DNA of 9,043 nt from Anaerovibrio sp. Lineage in GTDB: Bacteria > Bacillota > Negativicutes > Selenomonadales > Selenomonadaceae. The stretch lies in NCBI GenBank assembly GCA_016302095.1, contig JAEDOE010000033.1, forward strand, positions 1 through 9,043, in the 5' to 3' direction. The position numbers and the translations under genes were made by a program. The notes beneath the pieces are model-generated. The model saw only the letters and a list, made by a program, of their open reading frames with translations, did no database searches and was not told the origin of the DNA. This document shows, piece after piece, positions 1 to 6,932 of the stretch (its first letter is position 1; every line of letters starts with the position of its first letter).

Positions 1-8
1 TCTCCTCA
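1..8 (-). promoter_or_regulatory. Probable ribosome binding site of a next gene lying outside the window
   Basis: Read on the minus strand, the last bases of the window are GTGAGGAGA, an AGGAG-type Shine-Dalgarno sequence with no start codon after it inside the window. It lies 25 nt past the fabK stop, so another gene probably follows fabK in the same transcript. Just before it, at 10-25, is a small inverted repeat (GTTAT and ATAAC around a 6-nt loop). It has no T-run and does not look like a terminator. In many Firmicutes fabK sits among other fatty-acid genes, but nothing here identifies the next gene. Confidence 0.45.
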
Positions 9-32
9 CGTTATCCTAAAATAACCCTAATC

Positions 33-977
33 TTAAATTTTAATCTCTGCTGCCCCTGCCAGGGTTGCCCGTGCCTCAGCCATGAGATTTTCCATAATCA
101 CAGCCATTGGCTCAATCTTCTTCAAAGGCGTCAGGCTCTGACCAGCCTGCACCATGCCGTTCTCCACATCGCCGTCCACGGCAGCCAGCTTGTTGGTGCC
201 GGTAGCCATCTTCAAAAGGGTTTCCTTGTCAGCCTTGCCGGAGAACTCCAAGGCCTGATACTCGGTAGAGAACTTGTTCTTCACGCCCCGCACCGCACTC
301 TTGATGGTCTGCCCGGTCACGATGGTATCCGTATCCACCGCCTCAATCAGCTTCTGCTTCATGTTCTCGTGGACAGGGCATTCCTCGGCAATCAGGAAGC
401 GGGTGCCAATCTGCACGCCAGCTGCCCCCATCAGCAGGGCTGCCGCAATGCCCCTGCCATCAGCGATGCCGCCAGCCATTACCACAGGAATCTCCACCTC
501 TGGGATAACCTGGGTCATCAATGCCATGGTAGTCAGCACGCCAATATGGCCGCCAGCCTCCATGCCCTCCACCACGATGGCATCAGCATTGTTATCCTGA
601 AGCCGCTTGGCCAGCTTCACATTTGGCACTACAGGAATCACCTTGATGCCTGCCGCATGCAAAGGCTCCACATAAGGCACAGGATTGCCAGCCCCCAGTG
701 TAACAAAAGCAGGCTTCTCCTGGCAGATAACCTCCACAATCTCATCCTTGTTAGGTGCCATCAGCATCACATTCACGCCGAAAGGCTTGTCCGTCAGCTC
801 ACGGCACTTCCTGATTTCATCCCTTACATACTCCGTAGTGCGGCCGCCGCAGGAAATAATCCCGGCTCCCCCTGCATTGGAAACAGCCGCTGCCATTACC
901 GCATCAGAAATCCAAGCCATGCCCCCCTGAATAACAGGATACTTTATGCCCAAAACCTCACAAATGCTCTTTGCCAT
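33..977 (-). CDS. fabK: Enoyl-[acyl-carrier-protein] reductase II (FabK), FMN-dependent
   Basis: This 314-residue soluble protein has the FMN-dependent TIM-barrel fold shared by FabK and nitronate monooxygenases. FabK reduces trans-2-enoyl-ACP in the last step of each fatty-acid elongation round. Visible landmarks are QGGMAW at residues 17-22 (flavin-binding start of the barrel), KPFGVN at 64-69, GAGNP at 95-99, EGMEAGGHIG at 137-146 with His144 at the position of the catalytic histidine of pneumococcal FabK, and the AGGIADG phosphate-binding stretch near 170. Length and motif spacing fit FabK (about 320 residues) better than classical nitronate monooxygenase. The start is ATG at 977, preceded by AGGAGG with a 10-nt gap. 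The gene has its own tandem promoters and lies beyond the terminator of the propionate operon, so it is probably a separate housekeeping unit. The main alternative is a generic nitronate monooxygenase-like flavoprotein. Confidence 0.9.
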   Translation of the reverse strand: MAKSICEVLGIKYPVIQGGMAWISDAVMAAAVSNAGGAGIISCGGRTTEYVRDEIRKCRELTDKPFGVNVMLMAPNKDEIVEVICQEKPAFVTLGAGNPVPYVEPLHAAGIKVIPVVPNVKLAKRLQDNNADAIVVEGMEAGGHIGVLTTMALMTQVIPEVEIPVVMAGGIADGRGIAAALLMGAAGVQIGTRFLIAEECPVHENMKQKLIEAVDTDTIVTGQTIKSAVRGVKNKFSTEYQALEFSGKADKETLLKMATGTNKLAAVDGDVENGMVQAGQSLTPLKKIEPMAVIMENLMAEARATLAGAAEIKI

Positions 978-1015
978 AATACAATTACCTCCTAACTAAT
1001 AGAAAACATAACAAT

Positions 1016-1040
1016 ATTATACCATTATTTTCCTATTATA
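1016..1040 (-). promoter_or_regulatory. Tandem extended -10 promoters of fabK
   Basis: Two perfect TATAAT boxes face fabK, at 1035-1040 and 1016-1021. Each is preceded by TG plus one base (TGCTATAAT and TGGTATAAT), the extended -10 form. They sit in a 16-nt direct repeat (1015-1030 and 1034-1049) with one mismatch and a period of 19 nt. Neither has a good -35: the upstream one has TTTTCT at 1058-1063 with a 17-nt spacer. Expected starts are near 1028 and 1009, giving leaders of roughly 50 and 30 nt before ATG 977. Both lie after the operon terminator. Confidence 0.75.
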
Positions 1041-1076
1041 GCATTATTTCCCCTGCCAGAAAACATAAATTTGCAG

Positions 1077-1120
1077 AAAAAATGCCCATGCCAGAACCAG
1101 ACAGCCCCGACATGGACATT
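1077..1120 (-). terminator. Rho-independent terminator of the propionate operon
   Basis: On the minus strand AATGTCCATG (1120-1111) pairs with CATGGGCATT (1090-1081) over 10 bp, with one G-U wobble, around a 20-nt GC-rich loop. Six T residues (1082-1077) follow and overlap the end of the stem. It lies 65 nt past the mmdC stop and before the fabK promoters, so it separates the two transcription units. The loop is long for a terminator, hence some doubt about its efficiency. Confidence 0.75.
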
Positions 1121-1147
1121 TCACATCTTACATCTTATATCTTATAT
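1120..1147. repeat. Degenerate 7-nt tandem repeat, four units
   Basis: Plus-strand units are TTCACAT, CTTACAT, CTTATAT and CTTATAT, contiguous from 1120 to 1147. The last two are identical and the others differ by one or two bases each. The array lies in the spacer between the mmdC stop (1185) and the terminator stem, touching the stem's outer base. No role is apparent; replication slippage is a sufficient explanation. Confidence 0.6.
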
Positions 1148-1184
1148 GTTGCCTTTATCCATTAGCGATACAAATCAGCAAGCA

Positions 1185-1589
1185 TTAGCCGATAACAGCC
1201 AGAACCTCGCCAGCCTGTACAGCCTGACCTGCTGCAACATTGATAGCCTTTACGGAACCATCAACAGGAGCAACGATCTCGTTCTGCATCTTCATAGCCT
1301 CGAGAATGAGAACTACCTCGCCAGCCTTTACTGCCTGGCCAACGGAAGCAACCAGCTTGATTACCTTGCCTGGCATTGGAGCGTTTACAGCGGACTCGCC
1401 AGCTGCAGGAGCTGCTGCCGGGCCAGCTGGTGCTGCAGGAGCTGCTGCTGGTGCAGGAGCCGGAGCTGCAGGAGCAGGTGCAGGAGCTGCAGGAGCCTTT
1501 GGAGCTGCAGGAGCTGCGCCAGCTGCCTTTACTTCCTCAACCTCAACCTCATAAGCGGTGCCGTTTACAGTAATGTTGAACTTTTTCAT
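1185..1589 (-). CDS. mmdC: Biotin carboxyl carrier subunit of methylmalonyl-CoA decarboxylase (gamma, MmdC-like)
   Basis: This 134-residue protein carries the biotin that takes the carboxyl group from methylmalonyl-CoA. Residues 1-20 form a short folded start (MKKFNITVNGTAYEVEV) like that of the 1.3S subunit of propionibacterial transcarboxylase. Residues 22-64 are a flexible linker made almost only of Ala and Pro. Residues 66-134 are the biotinyl domain, with the EAMKM motif at 97-101 and Lys100 as the biotinylation site. The start ATG 1589 has GGAGG 8 nt upstream. It follows mmdA after a 111-nt gap and is the last gene before the terminator. The sequence alone cannot tell a decarboxylase gamma subunit from a transcarboxylase 1.3S subunit; the MmdA neighbour and its family favour the former. 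The linker makes the DNA locally repetitive and GC-rich. Confidence 0.9.
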   Translation of the reverse strand: MKKFNITVNGTAYEVEVEEVKAAGAAPAAPKAPAAPAPAPAAPAPAPAAAPAAPAGPAAAPAAGESAVNAPMPGKVIKLVASVGQAVKAGEVVLILEAMKMQNEIVAPVDGSVKAINVAAGQAVQAGEVLAVIG

Positions 1590-1700
1590 CTAATATACCT
1601 CCACAAACTTTCAATGATACAACGTATCCTTCATTATCGCTTAATTCAGCTTAATATAACTTCACGCCGCTTGCACAACGCGGCTAAAAAGCCTTATTTA
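1590..1700 (-). other. mmdA-mmdC spacer with small hairpins
   Basis: The 111-nt gap between the mmdA stop and the mmdC start is long for this operon. Right after the mmdA stop lie two overlapping, mutually exclusive inverted repeats: GGCT-AAAA-AGCC at 1682-1693 (plus strand) and a GCCGC/GCGGC stem at 1666-1684. A third, GATAC-AAC-GTATC, sits at 1616-1628. None is followed by a T-run in the minus direction, so they are not clear terminators. A direct repeat TTAAGC-TGAA-TTAAGC lies between them. I find no convincing promoter and no reading frame large enough for MmdD or MmdE. Confidence 0.45.
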
Positions 1701-3236
1701 TTACAATGGAATATTACCATGCTTCTTGGCAGGCATAGACTCACGCTTGCTTGCACAAGCATTCAGAGCGGTAATAATCAAAGGACGGGTTTCAGCCGGC
1801 TCAATAACCATGTCAGCATAACCGCGCTCAGCAGCCTTGTAAGGAGTTGCGAACTCATCTACATAAGCCTGGGTATTCTTTGCCTTCTGCTCCGGCTCGT
1901 CACGCTTGAAGATGATGTTAGCAGCACCGGCAGGGCCCATAACTGCAATCTCGGAAGTAGGCCAAGCCATAACCTGGTCAGCACCCAGCTCGCGGCAGCA
2001 CATAGCAATGTAGGAACCGCCATAAGCCTTGCGGGTAATAACAGTAACCTTTGGCACAGTAGCCTCGGAGTAAGCATACAGCATCTTGGCGCCATGACGG
2101 ATGATACCGCCATGCTCCTGACCAACGCCTGGCAGGAAGCCCGGAACGTCAACCAGATTTACCAGCGGAATGTTGTAGGCATCGCAGAAGCGGATAAAGC
2201 GTGCAGACTTGTCAGATGCATCAATATCCAGGCAGCCGCCCATAACCTTTGGCTGGTTGGCAATGATACCAACAGTGCGGCCATCGAAACGAGCGAAGCA
2301 GCAGATAATGTTGGTAGCAAAATGCTGATGAACCTCATAGAACTGGCCGTCATCAACCAGCATCCTGATGATTTCCTTCATGTCATAAGGAGCATTAGGA
2401 TTATCAGGAATAATGGTGTTCAGGGCCTCATCCATGCGGTCAGGATCATCATTGGTAGCAACGATAGGAGTCTCCTCCATGTTGTTGCTAGGCAGGAAGC
2501 TCAAGAGATAACGGATCTGCTGGATGCAGTCGTCCTCATTGGCAGCCACGAAATGAGCCACGCCGGACTTGGTGTTATGAGTCATAGCACCGCCCAGAGC
2601 CTCAGCAGTAACCTCCTCATAGGTTACGGACTTGATAACGGCAGGGCCGGTGATGAACATCTGGGAGCTCTTGTCAACCATGTAGATAAAGTCGGTGATA
2701 GCAGGGGAATACACAGCACCGCCGGCGCATGGTCCCATGATTACGGAAATCTGAGGGATAACACCGGAAGCAGCGGTATTGCGATAGAAGATACCTGCAT
2801 AGCCGGACAGGGCATCTACAGCCTCCTGAATACGGGCACCGCCGGAATCATTGATGCCGACAATAGGAGCACCCATCTTCATAGCCAGATCCTGAACCTT
2901 CCAGATCTTCTTGGCATGCATCTCACCCAGGGAACCGCCCTCTACGGTGAAGTCCTGTGCAAAAGCATAAACCAGGCGGCCATCAACAGTACCATAGCCG
3001 GTAACAACGCCCTCAGCCGGCAGGTCCTTCTTCTCCTGGCCGAAATTGGTGCAGCGATGCTTTACGAAAGCATCCAGCTCAACGAAAGAGCCTTCATCAA
3101 ACAGCTTGGCAATACGCTCACGGGCAGTCATCTTGCCCTTCTCATGCTGCTTTGCGATACGCTTCTCGCCGCCGCCCATCTCGATGTGGGCTTTCTTTTC
3201 CTTCATAAGTTCAATCTTTTCCTGAACTGTAGCCAT
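1701..3236 (-). CDS. mmdA: Methylmalonyl-CoA decarboxylase alpha subunit / acyl-CoA carboxyltransferase (MmdA)
   Basis: This 511-residue carboxyltransferase has two crotonase-like halves. It moves the carboxyl group of (S)-methylmalonyl-CoA onto biotin, giving propionyl-CoA. Seen in the sequence: GGARIQE at 132-138 and GPCAGGAVYSP at 168-178, which form the oxyanion and CoA pocket of the first half; in the second half, VPGFLPGVGQEHGGIIRHGA around 370-390 and RKAYGGSYIAM around 410; and a C-terminal KKHGNIPL tail typical of this family. Length matches Veillonella MmdA and propionibacterial 12S (about 510-520). The ATG at 3236 has AGGAGG 6 nt upstream. It follows the epimerase that makes its substrate and precedes the biotin carrier. 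A propionyl-CoA carboxylase beta chain is the main alternative, but no biotin carboxylase gene is present. CO2 release as a Na+ pump would need the membrane subunit MmdB, which is not in this window. Confidence 0.92.
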   Translation of the reverse strand: MATVQEKIELMKEKKAHIEMGGGEKRIAKQHEKGKMTARERIAKLFDEGSFVELDAFVKHRCTNFGQEKKDLPAEGVVTGYGTVDGRLVYAFAQDFTVEGGSLGEMHAKKIWKVQDLAMKMGAPIVGINDSGGARIQEAVDALSGYAGIFYRNTAASGVIPQISVIMGPCAGGAVYSPAITDFIYMVDKSSQMFITGPAVIKSVTYEEVTAEALGGAMTHNTKSGVAHFVAANEDDCIQQIRYLLSFLPSNNMEETPIVATNDDPDRMDEALNTIIPDNPNAPYDMKEIIRMLVDDGQFYEVHQHFATNIICCFARFDGRTVGIIANQPKVMGGCLDIDASDKSARFIRFCDAYNIPLVNLVDVPGFLPGVGQEHGGIIRHGAKMLYAYSEATVPKVTVITRKAYGGSYIAMCCRELGADQVMAWPTSEIAVMGPAGAANIIFKRDEPEQKAKNTQAYVDEFATPYKAAERGYADMVIEPAETRPLIITALNACASKRESMPAKKHGNIPL

Positions 3237-3280
3237 TTTTTACCTCCTAAACAGCCCCATAAAACCTTGGCTGGATTCTA

Positions 3281-3703
3281 TTATCTGTCCTCATGCTGGC
3301 AGAGCTCCAAGAGCACGCCATAAGTGGACTTCGGATGAACAAAGGCAATATCTGCACCGCCGGCACCCTTGCGAGGCTTGGTGTCAATCATCTTGATGCC
3401 CTTCTCCTGCAGGTCAGCAATAGCTGCAGGCAGGTCATCAACCCGGAGAGCGATGTGCTGAATACCGCCACGGCCGCCGTTCTTCTCAATGAACTTGGCG
3501 ATTGGGCTGTCAGGCTCAGTAGCAGCCAAAAGCTCAATCTCGGAGCCGTTCGGAGTAGGATTGAAGGTAGTAGTAACCTTCTGCTCAGCAACAGTTTCCT
3601 GACCGGTGCAAGGAAGACCGATAGCAGTCCAGAAGTTCTGAGTCTCCTCCAAATCGTTTACAGCAACACCAATATGATCTACACCTAAAATCTTGAATGC
3701 CAT
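3281..3703 (-). CDS. mce: Methylmalonyl-CoA epimerase
   Basis: This 140-residue protein of the vicinal oxygen chelate (VOC) family interconverts (R)- and (S)-methylmalonyl-CoA, linking the mutase product to the carboxyltransferase substrate. It shows the two beta-alpha-beta-beta-beta modules. Metal ligands expected from the propionibacterial enzyme are visible as His10 (in DHIGVAV), His83 (in QHIALRV) and Glu133 (in LLELC), with Glu57 in IELL at or near the fourth ligand position. Glu40 in VAEQKV fits the second catalytic acid. The stretch PDSPIAKFIEKNG at 64-76 is a hallmark of this subfamily. The ATG at 3703 is preceded by AGGGGG with about 8 nt spacing. It lies 23 nt after meaB and 44 nt before mmdA. 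Length is normal and nothing looks damaged. Confidence 0.93.
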   Translation of the reverse strand: MAFKILGVDHIGVAVNDLEETQNFWTAIGLPCTGQETVAEQKVTTTFNPTPNGSEIELLAATEPDSPIAKFIEKNGGRGGIQHIALRVDDLPAAIADLQEKGIKMIDTKPRKGAGGADIAFVHPKSTYGVLLELCQHEDR

Positions 3704-3726
3704 TTAGCATACCCCCTAAATAAAAA

Positions 3727-4749
3727 TTACTCTTTTAACATATCCTGCATGATATTGGCCACCACAGTATAAGGATCGGTCTCCCTTGCCTTAATCTGAG
3801 CTACATACTCATCCAGCTTGCCGGTTGCACTCAGCTTGCCGGTAATATACTTGCCAATATTGCTATGAAGAACATCCAGCATCTCGTTCTTGGTACGCTG
3901 GGTGCGACGCTGCTGCAAAATGCCCGTCTCACTAATGTACTTGAAATGCTTTTCGATGTTCTCAATGGTTTCAGTGATACCTTCATTCTGGCTGGCAATA
4001 ACCTTCTGGATAGGAGGCCGCCAAGCCATACCTTCTGCATGCTTCGCCACGTTCAGATGATGGAACTGGTCAGCCAGGGCCTTCTCCGTGGAGGTCTGCT
4101 CCTGCTGCATGCCGTGGGCATCCAGGTCAAGCATCATATTCAGCTCACGGACCAGCTTATCAGCACCATCATGGTCAGCCTTGTTGATGGTGAACACATC
4201 ACCAATCTCCAGAATACCTGCCTTGATAGCCTGAATGTCGTCGCCCATGCCCGGAATCAATACGACCATTGTTGTATCTGCAGCCTTTACTATATCAACC
4301 TCAGACTGTCCCACGCCTACGGTCTCTACAAAGATAACATCCTTGCCGAAGGCGTCCATAGCCTTTATGGCATCAGCAGTCTTATGTGACAAGCCACCCA
4401 GGCTGCCGCGGGTTCCCATACTACGAATGAAAACACCCTCGTCCATGGTCAAGCCGTTCATGCGAATACGATCACCTAAGATAGCACCACCGGTAAATGG
4501 GCTCGTAGGGTCAATAGCAATAATACCAACAGTCTTTCCCTGGGCGCGATAAGCCTTTGCCAGTTTGTCAGTCAGGGTACTCTTGCCGGCGCCCGGAGGA
4601 CCGGTAATACCCAGGACAAAGGCATGGCCTGTATGAGGATACAGCCGCTTCATAATATCCACAGCCTCATCATACTCGTTTTCGATGGCAGTGATAGCAC
4701 GGGATAAAGCTAGCCGGTTGCCTTTTAACAGTTCTTCTACAATGTCCAT
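3727..4749 (-). CDS. meaB: MeaB-family GTPase, methylmalonyl-CoA mutase chaperone
   Basis: This 340-residue G3E-family P-loop GTPase gates cobalamin loading of methylmalonyl-CoA mutase and protects it from inactivation. Motifs are Walker A GPPGAGKST at 50-58, the IDPTSPFTGGAILGDRIRM region from about 79 that is characteristic of MeaB/ArgK, VETVGVGQSEVD at 141-152 (switch region) and NKAD at 189-192 for guanine specificity. A helical C-terminal part fits the dimerisation arm of MeaB. Start choice: ATG 4749 is the only start in this frame after an in-frame stop at 4816-4818. Its upstream site is weak (GGTGG rather than GGAGG), unlike every other gene here, so lower expression than the mutase is plausible. 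It lies 104 nt after the B12 subunit gene, behind a strong hairpin. Older databases label this family LAO/AO transport ATPase; the mutase neighbours make MeaB the better name. Confidence 0.93.
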   Translation of the reverse strand: MDIVEELLKGNRLALSRAITAIENEYDEAVDIMKRLYPHTGHAFVLGITGPPGAGKSTLTDKLAKAYRAQGKTVGIIAIDPTSPFTGGAILGDRIRMNGLTMDEGVFIRSMGTRGSLGGLSHKTADAIKAMDAFGKDVIFVETVGVGQSEVDIVKAADTTMVVLIPGMGDDIQAIKAGILEIGDVFTINKADHDGADKLVRELNMMLDLDAHGMQQEQTSTEKALADQFHHLNVAKHAEGMAWRPPIQKVIASQNEGITETIENIEKHFKYISETGILQQRRTQRTKNEMLDVLHSNIGKYITGKLSATGKLDEYVAQIKARETDPYTVVANIMQDMLKE

Positions 4750-4784
4750 TTTGCACCACCAATAACCTGCACAACGGCATCCTC

Positions 4785-4815
4785 GGCTGCCGCCCGGAAA
4801 GCCCGGGCCGCAGCC
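4785..4815 (-). promoter_or_regulatory. Strong GC-rich hairpin between mcmA2 and meaB
   Basis: The plus strand reads GGCTGCCGCCCGG (4785-4797), a 5-nt loop AAAGC, then CCGGGCCGCAGCC (4803-4815). The arms pair over 13 positions with a single central mismatch. It is the most GC-rich short stretch among the spacers. No T-run follows on either strand, so it is not a standard terminator. It begins 36 nt upstream of the meaB start codon. In polycistronic mRNAs such hairpins often set 3' ends by blocking exonucleases, which would favour transferase and mutase mRNA over meaB; that role is inference. Confidence 0.65.
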
Positions 4816-4853
4816 TCAAACGCCAAATTATTTATTCAAACCTCTCAAAAAAC

Positions 4854-5246
4854 TTACTTTACGTTAGCCTTGATGAAATCAACAATAGCACTGGTAGGGG
4901 TACCAGGAGTGAATACCTCTGCAACGCCTGCTTCCTTCAGAGCCGGAATATCAGTCTCAGGAATAACGCCGCCGCCGATAATCAGCACATCATCCATGCC
5001 CTTCTCGCGAACCAGGTTTACAACCTTAGGGAACAGATGCGGATGAGCACCGGAGAGGATAGACATTGCAATAACATTTACGTCCTCCTGCAGGGCTGCC
5101 TCAGCAATCTGCTCAGGAGTCTGGCGGAGACCGGTATAAATAACCTCAAAGCCTGCATCACGCAGTGCACGGGCAACAACCTTGGCACCGCGGTCATGAC
5201 CATCAAGACCTGGCTTTGCTACTAATACTCTAATGCGCTTTTCCAT
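4854..5246 (-). CDS. mcmA2: Methylmalonyl-CoA mutase, cobalamin-binding subunit (split C-terminal domain)
   Basis: This 130-residue flavodoxin-like B12-binding domain supplies the histidine that ligates adenosylcobalamin from below (base-off/His-on). The signature is complete: DxHxxG at 15-20 (DGHDRG, His17 as ligand), the serine motif MSILSGAH in the middle, and the GG motif IIGGGVIP near residue 90. In many mutases this domain is fused to the C-terminus of the catalytic chain; here it is a separate gene, as in archaea and several anaerobic Firmicutes. The start ATG 5246 has GGAGG with a 9-nt gap, and the gene follows the catalytic subunit by only 21 nt, so the two are co-translated in similar amounts. 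No extra N- or C-terminal domain is present. Other B12 proteins such as glutamate mutase S share the fold, but the neighbour makes this assignment firm. Confidence 0.95.
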   Translation of the reverse strand: MEKRIRVLVAKPGLDGHDRGAKVVARALRDAGFEVIYTGLRQTPEQIAEAALQEDVNVIAMSILSGAHPHLFPKVVNLVREKGMDDVLIIGGGVIPETDIPALKEAGVAEVFTPGTPTSAIVDFIKANVK

Positions 5247-5267
5247 TCTACTTTACCTCCAACAATA

Positions 5268-6914
5268 TTACAGATTTACATGAGCTTCATACTCGCCGAA
5301 TACTTCACGCATTACGCCGCAGATCTCACCGAGAGTAGCATAGGTGCGTACAGCATTCAGAATGTGCGGCATGAGGTTCTCATTCTCATCCTGGCAAGCA
5401 GCCTTCAGGTCAGCCAATGCAGCCTTTACAGCCTCATTGTCACGCTTAGCCTTCATAGCAGCCAGACGCTCGCACTGAGCAACGCCAACGGAAGCATCAA
5501 CCTTCAGGAGGCCCTTAGGCGGTTCTTCCTCAATCTGGAACTTATTAACACCAACGATGGTCTTTGCACCGGACTCAACATCCATCTGCCACTTGTAAGC
5601 AGAATCCTGGATTTCCTTCTGGATGTAGCCCTTCTCGATAGCAGCAACAGCACCGCCGATTTCATCAATCTTGTTGATGTACTCCCAGGCCTCTTTCTCA
5701 ATCTTGTTGGTGAGGGCCTCTACATAGTAGGAGCCAGCCAGAGGATCGATTACATCAGCCAGGCCGGACTCATAAGCTACGATCTGCTGAGTACGCAGAG
5801 CGATCATTACGGACTCCTCAGTTGGCAGAGCCAGTGCCTCATCACGGGAATTGGTGTGGAGGGACTGGGTACCGCCCATAACAGCAGCAGCAGTCTGGAG
5901 AGCAACACGGATGATGTTGTTGTTAGGCTGCTGAGCAGTCAGCATGGAGCCTGCAGTCTGGGTGTGAACGCGCAGCATCATGGACTTTGGCTTCTCAGCG
6001 TGGAAACGCTCCTTCATAACCTTTGCCCATACGCGGCGGGAAGCACGGAACTTGGCAACCTCCTCCAGAACGTTGTTGTGAGCGTTCCAGAAGAAGGACA
6101 GACGGCCGGCAAAATCATCGATGTGCAGGCCGGCCTTGATAGCAGCCTCGCAGTATGCAATACCATCAGCAATGGTAAATGCGATTTCCTGGGAAGCAGT
6201 GGAACCAGCCTCACGGATATGGTAGCCGGAGATGGAAATGGTATTCCACTTCGGTACATTCTTGGAGCAATACTCAAAGATGTTGGTAATCAGACGCATG
6301 GAAGGACGTGGCGGGAAGATATAAGTACCACGTGCAGCGTACTCCTTCAGAATATCGTTCTGAATAGTACCCTTCAGCTGGTCTGCAGGCACGCCCTGCT
6401 TCTCAGCTACTGCAATGTACATAGCCAGCAGTACGGAAGCCGGAGCATTGATGGTCATGGAGGTGGAAACCTTGCCCAGGTCAATCTGGTCAAAGAGGAT
6501 TTCCATATCAGCCAGGGAGTCGATAGCAACGCCTACCTTGCCAACCTCGCCCTCGGAGATAGGATCATCAGAGTCATAACCAATCTGGGTTGGCAGGTCA
6601 AATGCGCAGGAGAGGCCGGTAGCGCCGGACTCAATCAGGTAACGATAACGCTTGTTGGACTCAGCAGCAGTGGAGAAGCCTGCATACATGCGCATGGTCC
6701 AGAAACGGCCACGATACATGGTAGGCTGCACGCCGCGGGTATAAGGATACATGCCAGGATAGCCGATTTCATCAGCATAGTCGGTATCCTTGATGTCCAA
6801 TGGAGTGTACAGACGCTGCTCCGGCAGGTTTGGACGCTCCGGGAAGCGGGAAATTGCCTTTTCTACGCTGGCATTGTACTTATCTAATCCAGCCTGAATT
6901 TTCTCATTGCTCAT
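5268..6914 (-). CDS. mcmA1: Methylmalonyl-CoA mutase, catalytic subunit
   Basis: This 548-residue TIM-barrel chain catalyses the radical rearrangement between succinyl-CoA and (R)-methylmalonyl-CoA. Residues known from the Propionibacterium shermanii enzyme line up with a constant offset of 12: Tyr77 for Tyr89 (RMYAGFST), Arg195 for Arg207 (EYAARGTY) and His232 for His244 (SGYHIREAG). The Tyr/Arg pair points to methylmalonyl-CoA rather than isobutyryl-CoA, whose mutases carry Phe and Gln there. The chain ends after the linker helix ([18 protein letters not shown]) with no B12 domain, which is encoded by the next gene. The ATG at 6914 has AGGGGG about 11 nt upstream. It follows the CoA-transferase by 18 nt, consistent with co-transcription and linked translation. 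It appears complete and intact. Confidence 0.96.
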   Translation of the reverse strand: MSNEKIQAGLDKYNASVEKAISRFPERPNLPEQRLYTPLDIKDTDYADEIGYPGMYPYTRGVQPTMYRGRFWTMRMYAGFSTAAESNKRYRYLIESGATGLSCAFDLPTQIGYDSDDPISEGEVGKVGVAIDSLADMEILFDQIDLGKVSTSMTINAPASVLLAMYIAVAEKQGVPADQLKGTIQNDILKEYAARGTYIFPPRPSMRLITNIFEYCSKNVPKWNTISISGYHIREAGSTASQEIAFTIADGIAYCEAAIKAGLHIDDFAGRLSFFWNAHNNVLEEVAKFRASRRVWAKVMKERFHAEKPKSMMLRVHTQTAGSMLTAQQPNNNIIRVALQTAAAVMGGTQSLHTNSRDEALALPTEESVMIALRTQQIVAYESGLADVIDPLAGSYYVEALTNKIEKEAWEYINKIDEIGGAVAAIEKGYIQKEIQDSAYKWQMDVESGAKTIVGVNKFQIEEEPPKGLLKVDASVGVAQCERLAAMKAKRDNEAVKAALADLKAACQDENENLMPHILNAVRTYATLGEICGVMREVFGEYEAHVNL

Positions 6915-6932
6915 AATTCTAAAAACCCCCTA

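Noticed and set aside
1590..1700. Hidden mmdD or mmdE gene between mmdA and mmdC
   Set aside because: Minus-strand frames in the gap are broken by stops; the longest ATG frame seen is seven codons (ATGAAGGATACG onward). The gap is too short for MmdD.
1071..3323. A 750-codon open frame on the plus strand, antisense to mmdC and mmdA
   Set aside because: The minus-strand genes are clear and well conserved. The antisense frame stays open because the genes hardly use TTA, CTA and TCA codons in the matching register, a common effect in highly expressed genes. Its protein has low-complexity Cys/Arg/Ser stretches opposite the Ala/Pro linker and resembles nothing known.
5280..6887. A 535-codon open frame on the plus strand, antisense to the mutase
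   Set aside because: Same codon-bias explanation; there is no suitable ribosome site and the opposite strand encodes an intact mutase.
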